Assembly: GCF_008632075.1 (NCBI RefSeq)
Contig: NZ_VWVM01000003.1
Location: 124,001 to 188,000, forward strand
DNA length: 64,000 nt
Source of the DNA: Candidatus Pantoea gossypiicola
GTDB lineage: Bacteria > Pseudomonadota > Gammaproteobacteria > Enterobacterales > Enterobacteriaceae
Reading direction: 5' to 3'
A program made the translations under genes and the position numbers. The notes under the pieces are model-generated. The model was not told the origin of the DNA and searched no databases. It was given only the letters and a program-made list of their open reading frames with translations. This document shows positions 16,973 to 25,781 of the stretch, piece after piece. How positions within the stretch are numbered: position 1 is the first letter of the stretch; the number at the start of each line of letters is the position of its first letter.

Positions 16973-17364
16973 AGGGTTCCTTTTTTAATCTGCAAGGCTA
17001 GCTCAAAAACAGCCCGTGCAGTTTCCCGCGCGTGCGCATCTTCTGCGCCATCTGTGACGGTGTCACTTAAAGTCGATGAATTTTTTTTATTGTCGCATTA
17101 GCCCAGCGGCTACGCGGCTTTAACACCCTTTTAACCCGTTTCTATCTGCCTGATTTTGGGCTTAAAAGCTGGCTTGTGCAAAAAAGGCCTGCTATAGCAT
17201 TACTCCATCTTATTCGGTATTCACTGAAAAAGAGTGGATAAACAGTCATTTTATCTACATTTTATCGCAGTTTCGGTATTGGGCGCGGCGGCAGTTTTTG
17301 TCGCACCTGTCGGACTGTTTAGGGTTGTTATAACAATTGAGATCGTCATCAGGGAGATTCTCCT
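16973..17364. other. Divergent promoter region between the DHA2 exporter and the osmoprotectant operon
   Basis: About 390 bases with no supported gene. A GCTATAGCAT box at 17191-17200 resembles the extended -10 of sigma-S promoters (CTATA-C type), which would suit an osmotically induced transporter, but no good -35 is visible. The short plus-strand frame at 17234-17425 runs into the transporter gene out of frame and is not a gene. Confidence 0.4.
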
Positions 17365-18081
17365 ATGCAAAATGCTTCACTGGCCCGACGCGCCGGTCTG
17401 GCACTGCTTGCCGTGGTCGCCGTGATCGCAGTACTGATCTGGGGCTTAGGCTGGGATCAGCTGGTCGCACGTAAGGTCGATCTGCTCTATCTCGGGCAGC
17501 AACACCTCTTCTTAGTTTTCTGGTCAATGTTGTTCGCTCTGCTGGTCGGTATTCCCAGTGGCATCCTGCTCAGCCGCCCGTTTGCGCGTCGCTGGGCCGA
17601 GTATGTGATGCAGATTTTCAATGTCGGTAACACCCTGCCGCCGCTCGCGGTTCTGGCACTGGCGATGGTTATCATCGGGATTGGTGACCGTCCGGCGCTG
17701 ATTGCGCTGTTTCTGGCGTCGCTGCTGCCCATCGTCCGCAACACCTTCTCGGGTCTGAGCGCGGTTCCTCCGTCGCTGATTGAGGCCGCCAACGGCATCG
17801 GCATGACCAAATGGCAACGTCTGCGTCAGGTTGAGTTGCCCAACGCGATGCCGGTGATCCTCTCTGGCGTGCGTATCGCCACCGCCATCAATGTCGGCAC
17901 CGCGCCACTGGCCTTCCTGATTGGTGCCAGCAGCTTTGGTGAACTGATCTTCCCGGGTATCTACCTGAATGACTTCCCGACGCTGATTCTGGGTGCCGTT
18001 GCGACTGCGCTGGTAGCACTGGTTCTGGATATGATGCTGGCCGCGCTGGGCCGCTTTCTGAGTCCGCACGCTGCGGCCTGA
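17365..18081 (+). CDS. Osmoprotectant (OsmU/OpuC-type) ABC transporter permease, first
   Basis: This 238-residue permease of the glycine betaine/carnitine/choline ABC family has about six membrane helices. The binding-protein-dependent permease (EAA) loop is readable as [20 protein letters not shown]. The order permease, binding protein, permease, ATPase is that of Salmonella OsmU (OsmY-X-W-V in this direction), which imports glycine betaine and related solutes under osmotic stress. I leave the symbol blank because osmY names an unrelated E. coli gene. The ATG at 17365 follows AGGGAGA, and the next gene starts 17 bp downstream. Confidence 0.88.
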   Translation: MQNASLARRAGLALLAVVAVIAVLIWGLGWDQLVARKVDLLYLGQQHLFLVFWSMLFALLVGIPSGILLSRPFARRWAEYVMQIFNVGNTLPPLAVLALAMVIIGIGDRPALIALFLASLLPIVRNTFSGLSAVPPSLIEAANGIGMTKWQRLRQVELPNAMPVILSGVRIATAINVGTAPLAFLIGASSFGELIFPGIYLNDFPTLILGAVATALVALVLDMMLAALGRFLSPHAAA

Positions 18082-18098
18082 CCACAAGGAGCTTTGCA

Positions 18099-19010
18099 AT
18101 GCTAACGAAGTGGATTAAGAAAAGCGCTGTCGCGCTGACCGCGACCCTGCTGCTTAGCCAGACGGCACAGGCGGCTGCCCCGCTGGTAATGGCAACCAAG
18201 AGTTTTACCGAGCAGCATATTCTTTCAGCCATGACGGTACTCTGGCTGCAAAAGAAAGGTTTTGAGGTCGTTCCTAAGCGCAATATCGCCACCACCATTG
18301 GCCGTAACGCGCTGCTGAATAAGCAGATTGATATGGTCTGGGAGTATACCGGTACCTCACTGATCATCTTCAACCACATCAGCCAGCCGATGTCTTCTCA
18401 GCAGGCGTATGAGACGGTGAAACAGCTGGACGGAAAACTGGGACTGGTCTGGCTGAATCCGGCACCAATGAACAACACCTACGCCTTTGCCATGACTCAG
18501 CAGCGGGCCCAAAAAGAAGGCATTAATACAATGTCACAGTTAGTCGCGAAACTGGAACAGGTTCGTCAGTCTGACCCGGACCACAACTGGCGGCTGGGGC
18601 TGGATCTGGAATTCGCAGGCCGTTCAGACGGTCTGAAACCGCTGCAGAAGACATACAACCTGGCACTGGATCGCCCGCAGATCCGTCAGATGGATCCGGG
18701 CCTGGTCTATAACGCCATTCGCGACGGATTCGTAGATGCCGGTCTGATCTACACCACCGATGGCCGGGTTAAAGGCTTTAACCTGAAAGTGCTGGAGGAT
18801 GATAAACACTTCTTCCCGAGCTACAACGTGACGCCTGTCGTGCGCCAGGATGTGCTGGCGAGCCATCCCGGGCTGGAACCCGCCCTTAACCAGCTCTCTG
18901 CACAGATCACCAATGAGGCGATCACCGAGCTGAACAAGCGGGTCGATATCGATCATCAGTCACCGGAAAAAGTGGCGCGTGATTTCCTTCAATCCAAAAA
19001 CATGCTGTAA
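18099..19010 (+). CDS. osmX: Osmoprotectant ABC transporter substrate-binding protein (OsmX-like)
   Basis: This is a 303-residue periplasmic binding protein of the OpuAC/OsmX class. The signal peptide runs to about residue 26 (A-Q-A-A). The mature protein begins with [12 protein letters not shown], the typical strand-1 region, and W-E-Y-T-G-T-S-L at about residue 80 is the conserved aromatic ligand loop of the family. It delivers quaternary ammonium compounds to the flanking permeases. The start has a CAAGGAG ribosome site and the gene is tightly linked (9 bp) to the second permease. Salmonella OsmX is the nearest relative I can name. Confidence 0.88.
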   Translation: MLTKWIKKSAVALTATLLLSQTAQAAAPLVMATKSFTEQHILSAMTVLWLQKKGFEVVPKRNIATTIGRNALLNKQIDMVWEYTGTSLIIFNHISQPMSSQQAYETVKQLDGKLGLVWLNPAPMNNTYAFAMTQQRAQKEGINTMSQLVAKLEQVRQSDPDHNWRLGLDLEFAGRSDGLKPLQKTYNLALDRPQIRQMDPGLVYNAIRDGFVDAGLIYTTDGRVKGFNLKVLEDDKHFFPSYNVTPVVRQDVLASHPGLEPALNQLSAQITNEAITELNKRVDIDHQSPEKVARDFLQSKNML

Positions 19011-19019
19011 GGAGGCACT

Positions 19020-19667
19020 GTGGATACCCTTCACTACATCATGGATAACTGGAGCACCCTGCTCACTCTTAGCTGGCAGCACAGCTGGCTTGTGCTGGTG
19101 GCGGTCGGTCTGGCCATTGTAATTGGCGTGCCGCTGGGCATTCTGATCGTGCGCGTCAGATGGCTGGCAACGCCAATTCTCGGTATCGCCACCGTAGTAC
19201 TGACCATCCCGACCATTGCGCTGTTTGGTCTGATGATCCCGCTGTTTTCGCTAATCGGTCAGGGCATCGGTGCGCTGCCAGCCATCACTGCCGTGTTCCT
19301 CTACTCGCTGCTGCCGATTGTACGTAATACCCACACCGCGCTGGAGAATTTGCCGGACGGTCTGCGTGAAGCGGGTCGCGGCATTGGCATGACCTTCTGG
19401 CAGCGTCTGCGCTGGGTTGAAATCCCGATGGCGCTGCCGGTGATTTTCGGCGGCATCCGAACCGCTGTGGTGATGAACGTTGGCGTGATGGCGATTGCCG
19501 CCGTGATTGGCGCAGGCGGTCTGGGCCAGCTGCTGCTGGATGGCATCAGCGGCAGTGATATTCGTATGTTAATTGCCGGCGCATTGATGATTTGTCTGCT
19601 GGCTATTTTCCTTGACTGGCTGCTGCACCGTTTGCAGCAGGCGCTGACTCCAAAGGGGATTCGATAA
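19020..19667 (+). CDS. osmW: Osmoprotectant ABC transporter permease, second (OsmW-like)
   Basis: This 215-residue integral membrane subunit has five to six helices and the EAA loop L-R-E-A-G-R-G-I-G-M-T-F-W-Q-R-L-R-W-V-E-I-P. It starts with GTG at 19020 behind a strong GGAGG site. The stop overlaps the ATP-binding gene start by one base (TAATG), indicating translational coupling. It is paralogous to the first permease of the operon, and the two would form the heterodimeric channel. Confidence 0.88.
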   Translation: MDTLHYIMDNWSTLLTLSWQHSWLVLVAVGLAIVIGVPLGILIVRVRWLATPILGIATVVLTIPTIALFGLMIPLFSLIGQGIGALPAITAVFLYSLLPIVRNTHTALENLPDGLREAGRGIGMTFWQRLRWVEIPMALPVIFGGIRTAVVMNVGVMAIAAVIGAGGLGQLLLDGISGSDIRMLIAGALMICLLAIFLDWLLHRLQQALTPKGIR

Positions 19668-20803
19668 TGATTACGCTGGAAAACCTGACGAAAACCTTTA
19701 CCCAGAAAAACGGCACCACTAACAAAGCCGTCGATAACGTCAGCCTGCATGTGCCAGCCGGTGAGATGTGCGTGCTGCTGGGTCCATCGGGCTGCGGTAA
19801 AACTACCACTCTGAAGATGATTAACCGTCTGATCCCGGCCACCAGTGGCCGGATCCTGATTAATGGCGAAGACACCAGTACGCAGGACACCACCACCCTG
19901 CGCCGCAACATTGGCTATGTGATCCAGCAGATTGGTCTGTTTCCCAACATGACCATCGAGGAGAACATTACCGTCGTGCCGCGCATGCTGGGCTGGAATA
20001 AGAAGCAGTGTCATGAGCGCGCTACAGAGTTAATGAGCATGGTGGCGCTGGACCCTAAAAAGTTTCTGCACCGCTATCCGCGTGAGATGTCCGGCGGTCA
20101 GCAGCAGCGTATCGGCGTCATTCGTGCGCTGGCGGCGGATCCACCGGTATTGCTGATGGATGAGCCGTTTGGTGCTGTCGACCCGATTAACCGTGAAGTG
20201 ATCCAGAACGAGTTTCTCGACATGCAGCGTCAGCTTAAAAAAACCGTGATGCTGGTGAGCCACGACATTGATGAGGCGCTGAAGCTGGGCGATCGCATCG
20301 CGGTATTTGGTCAGGGCAGGATCGTGCAGTGCGCCAGTCCGGATGAATTGCTCGCGACGCCTGCGAATGAGTTCGTCGGCTCGTTTGTGGGTCAGGACCG
20401 TACGCTTAAGCGCCTGCTACTGGTGCAGGCGGGCGACGTAACCGATCAGCAGCCGACCATTACTGTGCGCCGCTCGACGCCGCTGGAAGAAGCCTTTGGC
20501 ACCATGGATGAGAACGACATGCGGTCGATTACCGTGGTTGATGAGGATGGCAAACCGCTGGGCTTCGTGAAGCGTCGTGAGGCGCGTAACGTGAGTGGCC
20601 GCTGTGAAGAGAAGCTGCATACCTTTAAGGTCACCGGTAAAGCCGAAGAGAACCTGCGCGTAGTGCTGTCAAAACTTTATGAGCACAATACGGTCTGGAT
20701 GCCGATTGTTGATGAAGAGGGGCGCTACAGCGGCGAGATTTCGCAGGATTATATTGCGGATTACCTCAGCTCGGGTCGAACCCGTCGTCGTCTGAGTCCG
20801 TAA
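19667..20803 (+). CDS. osmV: Osmoprotectant ABC transporter ATP-binding protein (OsmV-like)
   Basis: This 378-residue ATPase powers solute uptake through the two permeases. Walker A is G-P-S-G-C-G-K-T-T near residue 38, the signature is M-S-G-G-Q-Q-Q-R near 140, Walker B is L-L-M-D-E-P-F-G, and the switch histidine is in V-S-H-D-I-D-E-A. After about residue 250 two CBS-type segments follow (for example R-S-I-T-V-V-D-E-D-G-K-P-L-G and V-W-M-P-I-V-D-E-E-G-R). In OpuA/OpuC transporters such domains sense ionic strength. A terminator hairpin follows the stop. Confidence 0.9.
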   Translation: MITLENLTKTFTQKNGTTNKAVDNVSLHVPAGEMCVLLGPSGCGKTTTLKMINRLIPATSGRILINGEDTSTQDTTTLRRNIGYVIQQIGLFPNMTIEENITVVPRMLGWNKKQCHERATELMSMVALDPKKFLHRYPREMSGGQQQRIGVIRALAADPPVLLMDEPFGAVDPINREVIQNEFLDMQRQLKKTVMLVSHDIDEALKLGDRIAVFGQGRIVQCASPDELLATPANEFVGSFVGQDRTLKRLLLVQAGDVTDQQPTITVRRSTPLEEAFGTMDENDMRSITVVDEDGKPLGFVKRREARNVSGRCEEKLHTFKVTGKAEENLRVVLSKLYEHNTVWMPIVDEEGRYSGEISQDYIADYLSSGRTRRRLSP

Positions 20804-20817
20804 TTTCGTCACATGAT

Positions 20818-20837
20818 AGGGTCTCATAGACCCTTTA
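20818..20837 (+). terminator. Terminator of the osmoprotectant operon
   Basis: AGGGTCT and AGACCCT pair around a CAT loop and are followed by TTT, 15 bp after the stop codon of the ATP-binding gene. Confidence 0.65.
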
Positions 20838-20865
20838 AAATAGCTGGCATACTTAGACTCTGATC

Positions 20866-21004
20866 AATCTGGCAGCAATAAATAAGCCTGACGCGATGGG
20901 AACTGGGTCAGAGGAGGAAAGCGTCCCGCGCTTGGGACAAAAACGCCGGGAGCGTTTTTGTCCATGGCCCGCTATGCTTTGCTACTGGCGTATGCTCCCA
21001 TCGC
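20866..21004 (-). repeat. Intergenic repeat family, copy A
   Basis: This copy is inverted relative to the other two. Its left part, GGCAGCAATAAATAAGC then GATGGGAACTGGGTCAGA then GGAGGAAAGCGTCCCGC, is the reverse complement of the right end of copy B. Its core, ACAAAAACGCCGGGAGCG, is the reverse complement of B's inner unit. The outer ends pair as GCGATGGGA/TCCCATCGC, but the inner stem is not kept. It lies between the osmoprotectant operon and the NCS2 permease gene and contains no ORF of interest. Confidence 0.75.
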
Positions 21005-21075
21005 TTTAATTTCTATGTTGTCTGTAAGAAATACATCGATTCTTCTGTATTTCTAAACTTCCTGATTATCTGCTT

Positions 21076-22452
21076 TTAACTTTCAGTCAGCGTTTCCGCC
21101 TCAACCTCTTCCACCGCAGGTGCCTCGTCTGGCAGGACCAGATTGAGCACAATCGCCAGAATGCCGCCGGTCGTCACCGCGTGACCAAATAAATTGTTAA
21201 TCAGCGGTGGGAACTGCTTCAGCACCTCCGGCACCGCTTCCACCCCCAGTCCAATCCCGAATGAGATCGCGACAATCAGCATCTCACGGCGGCCCAGCGG
21301 CGTCTGCGTCATCACCCTGATACCGGCAGCGACTACACTGCCAAACATCACCACTGTCGCTCCGCCCAGCACGGGCGGCGGGATCTGCTGCAACAGCGAC
21401 CCAACATAGGGAAAGAGCCCCAGCAGCGCCAGCATAATCCCCAACAGCATACCGACATAACGACTGGCGACGCCGGTCATCTGGATCACCCCATTGTTCT
21501 GCGCAAACGTGGTGTTAGGAAAGGCAGAAAAGAGTGCGGCCAGCACGCAGCTCAGGCCGTCGGCAACAATGCCGCCCTGCAACCGTTGCTGAAAAGGCTT
21601 ACCTGTGATTGGCTGCCGGGAAATCAGGCAGTTAGCGGTAAGATCCCCGACCGCCTCAATCACCGCAATCACAGACACCAGAGCAATAGGCAGAAAAATG
21701 GTCCAGTCAAAGGCAAAACCAAACCGGAAGAAAGCTGGCAGCACCAGCCAGCTGCTCTCCGGCGCGGCTCTGAGTTGCAGATGACCGGTTAAGGCTGCTG
21801 CAATACATCCCACCGCAATGCCGGCCACTACCGCCACCAGTCGTGCCCAGCGGTTACGCGAGCGGTTCAGCGCCACGATCACCAGCAGCGTCAACGCACC
21901 CAGCGCCAGATTCCCGGGCGAGCCAAAATCTGTAGCGTTGTGACCACCCGCCCAGTCAGTGATGCTGACTTTAATCAGGCTGATGCCTATCAGGGTTATT
22001 ACCGTACCGGTTACCACGGGTGTCAGCACTTTGCGCAGCGTGCCGACGTAGCGACTGATCAGAATCGGAATCAGCGCTGCCACCAGATTGCAGCCAAACA
22101 ACATCGCCATAATCTCTTCCGGCGAACCGCCGCGTCCTTTTACCATCAGGCCACCCGAGAGAATCACGCCCAGAAATGCGAAGCTTGTTCCCTGCAGGCA
22201 GATCATGCCCGCCCCAACGCCATAAAAACGTCTGGCCTGCATAAACGTGCCTAAGCCGGAGACGAACAGCGACATGCTAATCAGATAAGGGATATAGGCC
22301 TGCAATCCCAGAACCGAGCCAATAATCAGGGGGGGTGTGATGATGCCCACTACACTGGCCAGCAGATGTTGCAGCGCGGCTAAGAACGCCGGGACGGGAC
22401 CTATGCGGGCTTCAAGCCCATATAACAAACCTTTCTCGTGCGAGTGCGACAT
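21076..22452 (-). CDS. Xanthine/purine permease of the NCS2 family (XanQ/XanP-like)
   Basis: This 458-residue nucleobase:cation symporter probably has 14 helices. Diagnostic segments are L-Q-H-L-L-A in helix 1, L-Q-G-T-S-F-A-F in helix 3, E-A-V-G-D-L-T-A in helix 8 and F-A-Q-N-N-G-V-I-Q-M-T-G-V-A-S-R-Y-V-G in helix 10. These carry the conserved Glu, Gln and Asn used for purine and proton binding in E. coli XanQ/XanP, to which it looks closer than to UacT. It probably imports xanthine, and perhaps urate, for guaD-xdh-hpxO 8 kb away. The ATG at 22452 has a GGAG site. The exact purine is uncertain. Confidence 0.85.
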   Translation of the reverse strand: MSHSHEKGLLYGLEARIGPVPAFLAALQHLLASVVGIITPPLIIGSVLGLQAYIPYLISMSLFVSGLGTFMQARRFYGVGAGMICLQGTSFAFLGVILSGGLMVKGRGGSPEEIMAMLFGCNLVAALIPILISRYVGTLRKVLTPVVTGTVITLIGISLIKVSITDWAGGHNATDFGSPGNLALGALTLLVIVALNRSRNRWARLVAVVAGIAVGCIAAALTGHLQLRAAPESSWLVLPAFFRFGFAFDWTIFLPIALVSVIAVIEAVGDLTANCLISRQPITGKPFQQRLQGGIVADGLSCVLAALFSAFPNTTFAQNNGVIQMTGVASRYVGMLLGIMLALLGLFPYVGSLLQQIPPPVLGGATVVMFGSVVAAGIRVMTQTPLGRREMLIVAISFGIGLGVEAVPEVLKQFPPLINNLFGHAVTTGGILAIVLNLVLPDEAPAVEEVEAETLTES

Positions 22453-22632
22453 GGTGGTGCTCCGGCTCTGTGTGATAAGCGGAGTTAATGCATTTTCTGC
22501 GCCATGACATCAGAATTTCACGATATCCGATCCAGGTCTTTCAAATTTAAACAGAAATAGTTACAGACAGGTCGCGGTGAGCCTGTAACTTTAGGCTCAC
22601 TGCTGACTCAGATGACTTGTTTTGTTTCATAA

Positions 22633-23331
22633 TCAGGCGATCTTTGCACTCACAGCGTGCAGAGCATCCTGTTCCAGCAGAGAAATATCCATCCAGGGGG
22701 TGAGATCGCGCTGTTCAGCGCGCGGCAGATAAGGCAGTTCTCCCAGCAGTGGCGCGTCAATTTTCTCGCGCAGAATTTCAATAATATCGCTGTACTGTGC
22801 CAGCCCTGGATTAATGCGATTCGCAACCCAGCCGACCAGCGGCAGTCCATCCCGCGTTATCGCCTCTGCTGTTAACAGAGCATGACTGATACAACCCGAC
22901 TGGATGCCGACCACCAGCACCACCGGAAGCTGCTGCTCAACGACCCAGCAGGAGAGCGGACATCCATCGTTCATCAGGCTGCGCCAGCCGCCTGTGCCCT
23001 CGACAACCACACGATCGGCCTGCTGCGTCAGGCTGGCTAAGCCCCGGGTCAGCATTCCATAATCGATAATCTGCCCCGGATGGGTGCAGATCTCCTCTTC
23101 CTGGAAAGCCAGCGGATTAATCGCCTGGTATGCCAGGTCGATTGACGACGCGCTTTGCAGAACCTGTGCATCTTTGTTACGCAGGCCATCAGCGGTTTTG
23201 ACCGCACAGCGCGCGACGGGCTTGAAGCCCACAGCACTCTGTCCGGACTGGATAAAACTTTGTAACAGCGCGCAGGACACTACCGTTTTGCCTACTGCGG
23301 TGTCGGTGCCGGTAACAAATAGTCTGTTCAC
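22633..23331 (-). CDS. bioD2: Dethiobiotin synthetase paralogue BioD2 (YnfK)
   Basis: This 232-residue ATP-dependent carboxylase belongs to the BioD family. The P-loop G-T-D-T-A-V-G-K-T lies at residues 8-16, and the V-E-G-T-G-G-W motif near residue 115 corresponds to the BioD V-E-G-A-G-G switch loop. It starts at GTG 23331 behind AGGAGAAG. It lies just downstream of mlc on the same strand, as ynfK-mlc do in E. coli, which separates it from the bioD of the biotin operon. Its physiological role is less clear than that of BioD1. Confidence 0.9.
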   Translation of the reverse strand: MNRLFVTGTDTAVGKTVVSCALLQSFIQSGQSAVGFKPVARCAVKTADGLRNKDAQVLQSASSIDLAYQAINPLAFQEEEICTHPGQIIDYGMLTRGLASLTQQADRVVVEGTGGWRSLMNDGCPLSCWVVEQQLPVVLVVGIQSGCISHALLTAEAITRDGLPLVGWVANRINPGLAQYSDIIEILREKIDAPLLGELPYLPRAEQRDLTPWMDISLLEQDALHAVSAKIA

Positions 23332-23444
23332 TCAACTTCTCCTCTCGAACCGTTGCGGTTAATCGGTGATTAACCCTGCTGCGAAACAGCATTTTAAGGA
23401 ATGGAGGATGAGAACGGATTGCGTTAGCGCAAGTTCAGGCCTGC

Positions 23445-24662
23445 TTAACCTTGCAACAGTTTCACTAACAGGTGCCCGTTGTAGAGCGCATCTTTAATTA
23501 ACGCGGCTCCGCCCAGCGTTCCAGGCTCGCTGAATTCAGTGGGTGCCAGCTGAATGCCTGCACTGTAGGCAGGCAGTGACTGCTGCAGAATAGTGTTGCT
23601 CACCGCGGGAAACAGCACATCAGCGGCGGCATTGAGAGGAGAACCGATAAGAATATGTTGTGGATTGAAGATGTTGACCATCATTGCCAGGATCCGTCCA
23701 ACGTGATGCCCGACGCTGGCAATGGTGTCACGCGCCAGACGGTCGCCCGACTGCGCGGCCGCACACAGGGACTGAAGCGTCAGCGGCTGGTTATTGAGCA
23801 GGCTGTCAGGCTGGGCAGGCAGACGCTGCGCTGCCAGCGCCAGCAAACTGCCAGTGCTGGCCACCGTCTCCAGACAGCCATGATTCCCGCAGTAGCACTG
23901 CTGGCCATAAGGGTCGATCTGAGTATGCCCAATCTCAACCAGCGCCCGGCCACTTTTATGCAACAGTTGACCGCCGCTGATAACGCCCGCCCCCACGGTT
24001 TCATCAATCACAATCTGAATCACATCCTGCGCCCCCCGGGACGCACCAAACAGCGACTCCGCCAGCGTCCAGGCTGAAATGTCGTGCTGCACAAATACCG
24101 GCAAGCCGGTTCGCGCTGCCAGCGCATCGCCCAGCGGCATATCCCGTACCTGATAACCCGGCAGCCGATGCACCACACCTGACGCAGCGTTGATCAGCCC
24201 CGGCAGCGTAATGGCGATGGCCGTAAGACGTTCCAGCTTCTTCTGATGACGAATAAAGAAAGCATCGACCTGTTCAATCAGCGAAGTCAGTAAGGGCTGG
24301 GCAGTTTCATCCGGCAGCGGGAGACTCTCTTCTGCCAGCTCACGGCTACTGAGATCGCGCAGCGTAAAGGTCATGGCACCGCGATGCAGACGAATCGCCA
24401 GATAATGCCAGGCATCGGTATCCAGTATCAAACCAATTGCCGGACGTCCACGGCTGCCGGGATCCTGAAACTCGGTCTCCTGCACCAGATGCGCATCCAG
24501 CATCTCACGCACAATTTTGGTTATGCTGGCCGGCGCAAGCTGGGCACGGCGGGAAAGTTCGATACGCGAAATGGGACCGTAACGGTCAATTAATCGATAT
24601 ACGACACCTGCATTGGTCTGTTTGATCTGGTCAATGTGGCCAGGCTGACTGTCCGGATTCAC
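23445..24662 (-). CDS. mlc: Glucose-responsive transcriptional repressor Mlc
   Basis: This ROK-family repressor of PTS genes (ptsG, manXYZ, malT in E. coli) is inactivated by binding dephosphorylated PtsG. The protein reads Q-P-G-H-I-D-Q-I-K-Q-T-N-A-G-x-V-Y-R-L-I-D at the N-terminus and Y-C-G-N-H-G-C-L-E-T at the zinc site, nearly as in E. coli. The frame is open to 24737, but the GTG at 24662 with a GGGAG ribosome site gives 405 residues, against 406 in E. coli, so I take that start. The winged HTH lies at about residues 30-60. Its neighbours bioD2 and ynfL are those of E. coli. Confidence 0.96.
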   Translation of the reverse strand: MNPDSQPGHIDQIKQTNAGVVYRLIDRYGPISRIELSRRAQLAPASITKIVREMLDAHLVQETEFQDPGSRGRPAIGLILDTDAWHYLAIRLHRGAMTFTLRDLSSRELAEESLPLPDETAQPLLTSLIEQVDAFFIRHQKKLERLTAIAITLPGLINAASGVVHRLPGYQVRDMPLGDALAARTGLPVFVQHDISAWTLAESLFGASRGAQDVIQIVIDETVGAGVISGGQLLHKSGRALVEIGHTQIDPYGQQCYCGNHGCLETVASTGSLLALAAQRLPAQPDSLLNNQPLTLQSLCAAAQSGDRLARDTIASVGHHVGRILAMMVNIFNPQHILIGSPLNAAADVLFPAVSNTILQQSLPAYSAGIQLAPTEFSEPGTLGGAALIKDALYNGHLLVKLLQG

Positions 24663-24792
24663 AACCCTGCTCCCGGTTATTTTCGCGCTTCTAAATAAAC
24701 ATGCGCCATGGTGAGGCAGATCAGGTGACAGCGTCAAATATTTGATTAGAAATGTGATTTATCGCACAGATTGATGCTGTGTTGCGCTCGCT

Positions 24793-25686
24793 TCAGACAC
24801 GGTTTTCCCGCAGCAACGTCATCATATTCTCCATCTGCGCATTTATTTCGCGTCCCGCTGACCAGACCAGCCAGAGTTCTGAAATCGCATCCTCTTCCGT
24901 TAACGGCAGCCAGACAAGATCGGCCAGCCGCGCCCGGCGAAAAGAGGCGGGCAGAATGGAAACGCCTAAACCGGTTGCCACCAGCCCCAGGATGGTCATC
25001 GCCTCGCCGACTTCCTGGGTGATGTACGGCTTGATGTGATAGCGGTGCAGCAGCGCCAGAATGTCGCTATAGAGCGCGGTTCCGCCCTGAGGATCGAAAA
25101 AGACAAAGGGTTCAGCCGCCAGCGCCGTCACAGAGATCTTTTCAGCCTCAGCCAGCGGATGTGCCTTGTGCACCACAGCATAGAGCGGCTCGCTCAGCAG
25201 CAGCTGATGACGCAGGTCGGCGGGCAGCGGCGTGTTGCGCATCACGCCGAGATCGAGCCGTCCGTCATGTAACGGGACCAGCTGCTGGCGGGTATTAATC
25301 TCCTGCATCTGAATATGCACCTGTGGCCAGCGCTGACGGAACCGGAAGAGTGCATCAGAAACCACAGCGGTGAAGGGTGCCGACGAGGTAAAGCCGATAC
25401 GTAGCTCTCCCTCTTCACCACGGTGCAGCCGGGCAGCACGATCGGCGGCCTGCTCAACCTGCAACAGTATGGTGCGGGCATCACTCAGCAGTTGCTCTCC
25501 GGCAGCGGTAAGCTCCACGCTGCGGTTAGTGCGATTGAAAAGTCTTGCGCCGGTCTCCGCTTCCAGCTGAATAATCTGCTGACTCAGCGGCGGCTGGGAA
25601 ATATTCAAACGCTGGGCTGCCCGCCCGAAATGGAGCTCTTCCGCCACCGCAATGAAGTAGCGCAGATGACGCAGTTCAATATTCAT
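24793..25686 (-). CDS. ynfL: LysR-type regulator YnfL
   Basis: This 297-residue LysR regulator has the same length as E. coli YnfL. The HTH at about residues 17-37 (F-G-R-A-A-Q-R-L-N-I-S-Q-P-P-L-S-Q-Q-I) is followed by the linker helix and the effector domain. It is divergent from the MFS gene ynfM with a 95-bp gap, the standard arrangement for a regulator and its target transporter. The ligand is unknown. Confidence 0.93.
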   Translation of the reverse strand: MNIELRHLRYFIAVAEELHFGRAAQRLNISQPPLSQQIIQLEAETGARLFNRTNRSVELTAAGEQLLSDARTILLQVEQAADRAARLHRGEEGELRIGFTSSAPFTAVVSDALFRFRQRWPQVHIQMQEINTRQQLVPLHDGRLDLGVMRNTPLPADLRHQLLLSEPLYAVVHKAHPLAEAEKISVTALAAEPFVFFDPQGGTALYSDILALLHRYHIKPYITQEVGEAMTILGLVATGLGVSILPASFRRARLADLVWLPLTEEDAISELWLVWSAGREINAQMENMMTLLRENRV

Positions 25687-25781
25687 ATTTTAAACGTCTT
25701 ATTTGAGATTATTAATATATTAGACAGCATAATGCCGCTTTCCTAAGCTGACGACAGGTATTCTGACTGAGAGGAAGATGT

